Shown: positions 7,370-11,195 of the stretch, piece after piece
Layout of the letters: each line of letters begins with the position of its first letter
How positions within the stretch are numbered: the stretch's first letter is position 1
Source: Zoogloeaceae bacterium
GTDB lineage: Bacteria; Pseudomonadota; Gammaproteobacteria; Burkholderiales; Rhodocyclaceae
NCBI GenBank assembly: GCA_015657735.1
Contig: SSSX01000104.1
Location: forward strand, 1 to 11,195
Length of the DNA: 11,195 bases
Reading direction: 5' to 3'
Position numbers and translations under genes: made by a program
Notes under the pieces: generated by a model
Told to the model about the DNA's origin: nothing
Seen by the model: only the letters and a program-made list of their open reading frames with translations
Databases searched by the model: none

Positions 7370-8170
7370 TTACCAGAGCTTCCACCAGGGCGCGCCGTCG
7401 CCGCCCGACTGGTTGCCGGCGAAGTAGCGGCTGTTGGGGAAGTTCTGGCGCATGACCCGCTCGGCGTCCTTGCGCAGGTCGGGCAGATTCATGGCGTCGT
7501 AGCTCTGCACCAGCAGGAACAGGGCTTCCTCGACCGCCGGCGACTGCGGGAAATCCTTGATCGCCGCCTGGGCCCGGTTGGCCGCCGCCAGATAGGCGCC
7601 GCGCTTGTAGTAAAAGCGGGCGACGTGCACCTCGTGGTTGGCCAGCGCATTGACCAGATAGCGCATGCGCAGCTGGGCGTCGGGGGTGTACTTGCTGTCG
7701 GGGAAGCGCTGGGCGAGTTCCTTGAAGGTGAGGAAGGATTCGCGCGTGGCCTTCGGGTCGCGTTCGGACAGATCCTGGTTGGCCAGCGTGCCGAGCAGGC
7801 CGAGGTCTTCGTTGAAGTAGGCCAGGCCTTTGAGGTAGAAGGCGTAGTCGACGTTGGCGTGGTTCGGGTGCAGCTTGATGAAGCGGTCGCAGGCGGCGAC
7901 GGCCGATGCCTGTTCGCCCGACTTGTAGTAGGCGTAGGCGACTTCGAGCTGTGCCTGCTGGGCGTAGCGACCGTAGGGGTAGCGCGCCTCGAGTTTCTCG
8001 AACATCTTGATGGCCCGATCCCAGGCGCCATCGCCCATCGACTCCTTGGCCTCGGTGTACAGCTTCTGGGCGCTCCAGCCGACGGTTTCGTCGACCTGGT
8101 CGGGAAGGCCGCAGCCGGCGAGCAGCAGCACGCCGACAAGCGTTAAACTACGCAGGGTGAAATGCGCCAT
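7370..8170 (-). CDS. bamD: Outer membrane protein assembly factor BamD (ComL/YfiO lipoprotein)
   Basis: A 266-residue lipoprotein. Residues 1-20 form a lipoprotein signal ending in the lipobox L-L-A-G-C20, so the mature protein starts at Cys20 and is anchored in the outer membrane. The rest is helical TPR-like repeats: A-K-E-S-M-G-D-G-A-W-D-R-A-I near 45-58, then R-Y-P-Y-G-R-Y-A-Q-Q-A-Q-L-E-V-A-Y-A-Y-Y, the D-Y-A-F-Y-L-K-G-L region, and a late R-A-Q-A-A-I-K-D-F-P-Q-S-P. BamD is the essential partner of BamA in folding outer membrane beta-barrels. The ATG at 8168-8170 has a modest AAGAG six bases upstream and a perfect TATAAT 30 bases upstream. It is divergent from rluD-pgeF, the same arrangement as yfiO / rluD-yfiH in E. 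coli. A hypothetical gene follows in the same operon. Confidence 0.95.
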   Translation of the reverse strand: MAHFTLRSLTLVGVLLLAGCGLPDQVDETVGWSAQKLYTEAKESMGDGAWDRAIKMFEKLEARYPYGRYAQQAQLEVAYAYYKSGEQASAVAACDRFIKLHPNHANVDYAFYLKGLAYFNEDLGLLGTLANQDLSERDPKATRESFLTFKELAQRFPDSKYTPDAQLRMRYLVNALANHEVHVARFYYKRGAYLAAANRAQAAIKDFPQSPAVEEALFLLVQSYDAMNLPDLRKDAERVMRQNFPNSRYFAGNQSGGDGAPWWKLW

Positions 8171-8180
8171 CGAAAACTCT

Positions 8181-9176
8181 TTGGAAGAAGACTGGCTCGA
8201 TTATAGCCCAGCCGAACCTTCCGCTTCCCCTGCCGGTCTCCTTTCGCCTGTTGTTGCGCCGCAGCGCGATTCGATTCCCGACGACTTTGCCGGCCTGCGC
8301 GTCGATCAGGCGCTAGCCCGCCTGTTTCCCGAGCACTCGCGCAGCAGGCTGCAATCCTGGTTGAAATCCGGACGGATCGTCATCGACGGCGCCTCGCCCG
8401 ACCCCAAGACCAAGGTCTGGGGAGGGGAGTCGATCGTCGTCAGTCCCGAGCCGTCCGAGGCGATGCTCGCCGAGCAGGCCGAGGACATCCCGCTGTCGGT
8501 GATCTTCGAGGACGGCACCTTGATCGTCATCGACAAGCCGGTCGGGCTGGTGGTCCACCCGGGCAGCGGCAACTGGTCGGGCACGCTGCTCAACGCACTG
8601 CTCCACCACGGCGCCGGCTTTCGCGAGCTGCCGCGGGCTGGCATCGTCCATCGGCTCGACAAGGACACCAGCGGCCTGCTGGTGGTTGCCAAGACGCTCG
8701 AGGCGCAGACCGATCTGGTCCGTCAGCTGCAGGCGCGCACGGTCAAGCGGCATTATCTGGCGCTTGTGCATGGCGAGCCGCCGCCGTCCGGCGAGGTGAA
8801 TGCGCCGATCGGCCGGCATCCCGTGCAGCGCACCAAGATGGCGGTGGTGCCGGGCGGACGCGAGGCGCTGACCCGTTACCGGATCGTCGAACGCTTTGGC
8901 CGGGCGACCCTCGTCGAGTGCGAGCTCGCCACCGGACGCACCCACCAGATCCGCGTTCACATGGCCCACATCGGCCATCCGCTGGTCGGCGATGCCACCT
9001 ACGGCAAGGCCCGCAGCGCCGATCCGCGCCTCGACGCCTTTGCGCGGCAGGCGCTGCATGCCTGGCAGCTGGGGCTGATCCATCCCGTCAGTGGCGCGAC
9101 CTGCCGCTGGCAGACGCCGCTGCCGGCCGATTTCGAAGGGCTGCTTGAAACCTTGCGCGGGAGTGTCCGGCCATGA
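8181..9176 (+). CDS. rluD: 23S rRNA pseudouridine synthase RluD (start uncertain)
   Basis: A RluA-family synthase that makes pseudouridines in helix 69 of 23S rRNA (1911, 1915 and 1917 in E. coli). With the TTG start at 8181 it is 331 residues, close to the family size. An S4 RNA-binding domain covers about 34-90 (D-D-F-A-G-L-R-V-D-Q-A-L, then S-R-S-R-L-Q-S-W-L). The catalytic motif G-I-V-H-R-L-D-K-D-T-S-G places the catalytic Asp at 160. R-T-H-Q-I-R-V-H-M-A-H-I-G-H-P-L-V-G-D (253-271) is the other signature. No in-frame ATG exists close to the S4 domain; the upstream open frame runs through bamD. TTG 8181 and GTG 8157 are the likely starts, neither with a clear Shine-Dalgarno. The stop overlaps the pgeF ATG (ATGA), indicating translational coupling. 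Confidence 0.9.
   Translation: MEEDWLDYSPAEPSASPAGLLSPVVAPQRDSIPDDFAGLRVDQALARLFPEHSRSRLQSWLKSGRIVIDGASPDPKTKVWGGESIVVSPEPSEAMLAEQAEDIPLSVIFEDGTLIVIDKPVGLVVHPGSGNWSGTLLNALLHHGAGFRELPRAGIVHRLDKDTSGLLVVAKTLEAQTDLVRQLQARTVKRHYLALVHGEPPPSGEVNAPIGRHPVQRTKMAVVPGGREALTRYRIVERFGRATLVECELATGRTHQIRVHMAHIGHPLVGDATYGKARSADPRLDAFARQALHAWQLGLIHPVSGATCRWQTPLPADFEGLLETLRGSVRP
8200..8205 (-). promoter_or_regulatory. -10 box of the bamD promoter
   Basis: Read on the minus strand this is a perfect TATAAT, 29 bases upstream of the bamD ATG, which would place the start of transcription about 20 to 25 bases before the gene. The matching -35 position (about 8223-8228) reads GGGAAG and is poor, so an activator or a weak promoter is possible. 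The box lies inside the N-terminal coding part of rluD. Confidence 0.5.
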
Positions 9177-9904
9177 GCGATGCCTGGATCGTCCCCGACT
9201 GGCCGGCGCCGGCCCGGGTGAGGGCGCTGTCGACGACCCGCGCCGGCGGCGTCAGCGCGGCGCCGTACGCCAGCCTCAACCTCGGCACCCATGTCGGCGA
9301 CGATCCGGCCTGTGTCGCCGCGAACCGCGCCAGGGTGCGCAGCCTGCTGCCGGCCGAGCCGTGCTGGCTGAATCAGGTGCACGGCACCGCGGTCGTCGAC
9401 GCGGCGACGGCGGCCGGCGTGCCCGCTGCCGACGCCGCGGTCAGCCGCACGCCCGGCGCGGTGTGCGTCGTGATGACCGCCGATTGCCTGCCGGTGCTGC
9501 TGTGCGACCGTGCCGGAACAGTCGTCGGCGCGGCCCACGCCGGCTGGCGCGGTTTGCATGGCGGGGTGATCGAGGCGTGCGTGGCGGCGATGCAGGTGGC
9601 GCCGTCCGAAATCATGGCCTGGCTCGGGCCGGCTATCGGTCCGCAGGCTTTCGAGGTCGGCGACGAGGTGCGGGCCGCTTTCGTCGCCGCCGATCCCGGT
9701 GCCGACGCCGCCTTCCGGCCGGCCGGCGCGCCCGGCAAATGGCTGGCCGACATCTACCTGCTGGCGCGCCGCCGGCTGGCCGCGCTCGGCGTCACGGCGA
9801 TCCATGGTGGCGAGGGGTGCACCGTTGCGGAGCCGGCACGATTCTTCTCATTCCGCCGCGACGGCGCGACCGGTCGCATGGCCTCGCTGATCTGGCTCGT
9901 CTGA
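9173..9904 (+). CDS. pgeF: Peptidoglycan editing factor PgeF (YfiH/YlmD, laccase-domain family)
   Basis: A 243-residue protein of the DUF152 / multicopper polyphenol oxidoreductase family. The three conserved metal-site residues are present: H70 in L-N-Q-V-H-G-T, C105 in T-A-D-C-L-P-V-L and H122 in A-A-H-A-G-W-R-G-L. E. coli YfiH removes wrongly built muropeptide precursors carrying L-Ser in place of L-Ala, and relatives show purine-nucleoside activity; older annotations call it laccase. The ATG at 9173 overlaps the rluD TGA by four bases. The rluD-pgeF pair divergent from bamD is the same as in enterobacteria, although there clpB follows, and here a ZIP gene does. Normal length, no oddities. 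Confidence 0.94.
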   Translation: MSDAWIVPDWPAPARVRALSTTRAGGVSAAPYASLNLGTHVGDDPACVAANRARVRSLLPAEPCWLNQVHGTAVVDAATAAGVPAADAAVSRTPGAVCVVMTADCLPVLLCDRAGTVVGAAHAGWRGLHGGVIEACVAAMQVAPSEIMAWLGPAIGPQAFEVGDEVRAAFVAADPGADAAFRPAGAPGKWLADIYLLARRRLAALGVTAIHGGEGCTVAEPARFFSFRRDGATGRMASLIWLV

Positions 9905-9935
9905 GCCTCGTGACGGCCGCACGCGCGACTGGCGG

Positions 9936-9941
9936 TATACT
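9936..9941 (+). promoter_or_regulatory. Candidate -10 box upstream of the ZIP transporter gene
   Basis: TATACT matches the sigma-70 -10 consensus at five of six bases and lies 21 bases before the ZIP ATG. The only -35-like sequence, GTGACG at 9910-9915, is about 20 bases away, longer than usual. This suggests that the ZIP gene can be expressed apart from rluD-pgeF; the 58-base gap after pgeF holds no convincing terminator. Confidence 0.4.
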
Positions 9942-9962
9942 GCCCGGCTCTTTTTCCGAGCT

Positions 9963-10769
9963 ATGACCATGACGCCCCTCGCCTGGATTGTTGTGATGAG
10001 TTTTGCCGGCGGGCTGCTGAGCGTGGCGGTGGCGGCGGTATTTGCGTTCGCGGCGCGGCCGCAGTGGGTGCCGGTGCTGATCAGCTACGCGATCGGCGCG
10101 TTGCTCGGCGCGGCCTTCCTCGAGGTGCTGCCGCACGCCATCGAAGCGGCCGAGACCCCGGCCAAGGCGGCGATGAACGTGCTGGCCGGCATCATGATCT
10201 TCTTCGTGCTCGAAAAACTGGTGCTGTGGCGGCACTGCCACGACGAGGGATGCGCCGGGCATGAGCACCAGGATCACGGTCACGGGCATGGCGGTCATGG
10301 TCACGACCACGGCCGCAGCGGCCTGCTGATCCTCGTCGGCGACACGTTCCACAACTTTGTCGACGGCGTGCTGATCGCCGCCGCCTTCGTCGAGAGCACC
10401 CCGCTGGGGATCGTCACCGCGCTGGCGATCATCGCTCACGAGATTCCGCAGGAGGCCGGGGATTTCCTGATCCTGCTCCATTCCGGCTACAGCCGGACGC
10501 GGGCGCTGGTCTTCAATCTGCTGTCCAGCCTGGCGACACTTGTCGGTGGCATTCTGGCGTATTTCGCGCTGTCGCAGATGGAGTCGCTGGTGCCGGTGTT
10601 TCTTGGACTGGCGGCGGCGAGTATGATCTACGTCGCGGTCGCCGACCTCATTCCGGGCCTGCACAAGCGAACGGAATTGCGCGCCACCGCACAGCAGGTA
10701 TTATTGATCGCTGCCGGAATCGCCTCGATCGTCTTCGCCCACCCCCTCGCCGAGCGGGCGCTGGGCTGA
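9963..10769 (+). CDS. ZIP family divalent metal transporter with histidine-rich loop
   Basis: A 268-residue inner-membrane protein with about eight hydrophobic segments. Residues 91-116 form a cytoplasmic-type variable loop with about a dozen histidines in H-x-H and G-H repeats plus one Cys, a probable metal-sensing or metal-holding loop. The transport-site motifs are H-N-F-V-D-G (130-135) and H-E-I-P-Q-E-A-G-D-F (159-168). These resemble the LIV-1 branch of ZIP proteins, where the second motif is normally HExPHE; here the second His is Gln. Zinc or another divalent metal is the likely substrate; the family transports towards the cytoplasm. Two start codons are possible, ATG 9963 and ATG 9969, and the second is better spaced from the GAG at 9958-9960. 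Its last 69 coding bases are antisense to the small membrane-protein gene. Confidence 0.92.
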   Translation: MTMTPLAWIVVMSFAGGLLSVAVAAVFAFAARPQWVPVLISYAIGALLGAAFLEVLPHAIEAAETPAKAAMNVLAGIMIFFVLEKLVLWRHCHDEGCAGHEHQDHGHGHGGHGHDHGRSGLLILVGDTFHNFVDGVLIAAAFVESTPLGIVTALAIIAHEIPQEAGDFLILLHSGYSRTRALVFNLLSSLATLVGGILAYFALSQMESLVPVFLGLAAASMIYVAVADLIPGLHKRTELRATAQQVLLIAAGIASIVFAHPLAERALG

Positions 10770-10925
10770 ACGGCGGCGGCGGGCCGGAGTACCGAACAGC
10801 CAGAGAAACAGGGAGAGCGGCGCAACGCCATAGAACAACAAGGTCAGCACACCGCCAACGACGGTGGTCTCCGCTGCTGCGGCCAGCAGCGCGACGTAAA
10901 GCCAGGCAATAGCAATAATATACAT
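10701..10925 (-). CDS. Small two-helix membrane protein (74 residues), antisense to the ZIP gene end
   Basis: Residues 1-20 (M-Y-I-I-A-I-A-W-L-Y-V-A-L-L) and about 25-46 (V-V-G-G-V-L-T-L-L-F-Y-G-V-A-P-L-S-L-F-L-W-L-F) are two membrane segments, followed by G-T-P-A-R-R-R-R, a positively charged inside anchor. This layout matches small uncharacterised membrane proteins I recall from betaproteobacteria, with a similar start and the L-F-G-T-P-A-R-R-R end, so I take it as real. No function is known to me. The first codons are AT-rich, unlike local DNA, which is typical of a real start. The hydrophilic tail (about residues 52-74, rich in Gly, Asp and Glu) is encoded antisense to the ZIP 3' end and could be an accident of stop loss. 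No good Shine-Dalgarno precedes the ATG at 10923-10925. Confidence 0.75.
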   Translation of the reverse strand: MYIIAIAWLYVALLAAAAETTVVGGVLTLLFYGVAPLSLFLWLFGTPARRRRSAQRPLGEGVGEDDRGDSGSDQ

Positions 10926-11066
10926 ACGCCAATTCTACTCGGCGCAACGCGGCCGGGGTGTAGTGCGGTCGATTGTGGGTGGAGCCGCGGTGTGCGCCGG
11001 CGGAGCCCGCAGGCCGCGGCAGCCCGGCGTGTCGCCCGATCCACAAACAACAACAAGGAGAGCAGG
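10926..11066. other. Divergent intergenic region before the final gene
   Basis: These 141 bases lie between the small membrane-protein gene and the gene starting at 11067. A minus-strand TAGAAT sits at 10932-10937, exactly six bases before the ATG of the small gene. The right end carries an AC-rich stretch (CAACAACAA) and AAGGAG at 11055-11060, the ribosome binding site of the next gene at 6-base spacing. No strong plus-strand promoter, hairpin or RNA gene is visible. Confidence 0.45.
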
Positions 11067-11195
11067 ATGTCTGTCACCCCGGAGCAGTCTGCCGAAGCGC
11101 TGCAGGGCATGTTCAAGTTCGGTCAGTCGATGGCCGCCAATTTCTTCGATTTTCTCAACACGCAGAGCACGGCCTTCCAGCAGATCGCCCCGACC
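11067..11195 (+). CDS. N-terminal fragment, probable PHA synthase (PhaC) or phasin
   Basis: The first 43 codons of a gene cut by the window edge. The ATG at 11067 has an excellent AAGGAG six bases upstream, so translation is probably strong. The peptide is amphipathic and helical, rich in Gln, Ala and Phe (M-F-K-F-G-Q-S-M-A-A-N-F-F-D-F-L), with no signal peptide. M-S-V-T-P-E-Q resembles phasin N-termini. On the other hand, I recall that in Burkholderiales the bamD / rluD-pgeF block is followed by phaC-phaA-phaB, which favours a class I poly(3-hydroxyalkanoate) synthase, whose N-terminus is variable. The fragment contains no catalytic motif, so the choice is inference. Either way, a link to polyhydroxyalkanoate storage is the best guess. 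Confidence 0.5.
   Translation, partial: MSVTPEQSAEALQGMFKFGQSMAANFFDFLNTQSTAFQQIAPT

Noticed and set aside
7010..8146. A 378-codon plus-strand open frame opposite bamD and the hypothetical gene
   Set aside because: It spans two minus-strand genes, one of them clearly bamD with a lipobox, and shows no recognisable domain.
9945..9962. Possible terminator hairpin GGCTC-TTTTTCC-GAGC before the ZIP gene
   Set aside because: The stem is only four to five base pairs and is not followed by a T run, so it is too weak to call.
10250..10316. Short GGTCAC / GGCCAC-like repeats that might be a DNA repeat array
   Set aside because: They encode the His-Gly repeats of the ZIP loop and are explained by the protein sequence.
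9792..10664. A 290-codon minus-strand open frame opposite the ZIP gene
   Set aside because: Rich in Arg, Gln and His as expected from the reverse of a His-rich hydrophobic gene; no domain and no ribosome binding site.
1..11195. CRISPR arrays, insertion sequences, attachment sites, tRNA or rRNA genes, toxin-antitoxin or defence modules
   Set aside because: I looked for direct repeats with spacers, terminal inverted repeats, transposase or integrase motifs and tRNA-like folds and saw none; nearly all the DNA is accounted for by housekeeping genes.

Overview
The window reads as ordinary chromosomal DNA from a high-GC betaproteobacterium, probably Rhodocyclales-like (relatives of Azoarcus, Thauera, Dechloromonas). 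This rests on strong GC bias with long open shadow frames, a System II (ResB/CcsB) cytochrome c maturation pair beside a cytochrome c4 and engB, and the bamD / rluD-pgeF arrangement followed by a probable polyhydroxyalkanoate gene. The lineage is inferred from gene content and was not tested by alignment.

Layout. 1-594 (+): 3' part of a DUF455 ferritin-like protein, which overlaps tail-to-tail with the next gene. 579-4523 (-): cytochrome c4, a strong intrinsic terminator, then resB and ccsB, which build the machinery that attaches haem to periplasmic c-type cytochromes. 4643-5272 (+): the ribosome-assembly GTPase EngB, divergent from cytochrome c4. 5393-6832 (+): a bifunctional mannose-1-phosphate guanylyltransferase / mannose-6-phosphate isomerase, making GDP-mannose for surface polysaccharide. 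6833-8170 (-): bamD, followed by an unrecognised 172-residue protein. 8181-9904 (+): rluD and pgeF, translationally coupled and divergent from bamD. 9963-10769 (+): a ZIP metal transporter with a histidine-rich loop. 10701-10925 (-): a small membrane protein whose 3' end lies antisense to the ZIP gene. 11067-11195 (+): the start of a gene with an excellent ribosome binding site, cut by the window edge, probably a PHA synthase or phasin.

The genes serve respiration and cytochrome assembly, ribosome maturation, envelope assembly (BamD, PgeF, GDP-mannose) and metal uptake. I see no mobile element, CRISPR array, tRNA, rRNA, phage gene or defence island, and nothing that looks like a new multi-gene system. 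What deserves a second look is local: very compact gene junctions (an antisense coding overlap, a stop-codon palindrome shared by two genes, a bamD promoter that seems to sit inside rluD), two uncharacterised proteins, and a terminator separating a cytochrome from its maturation genes.
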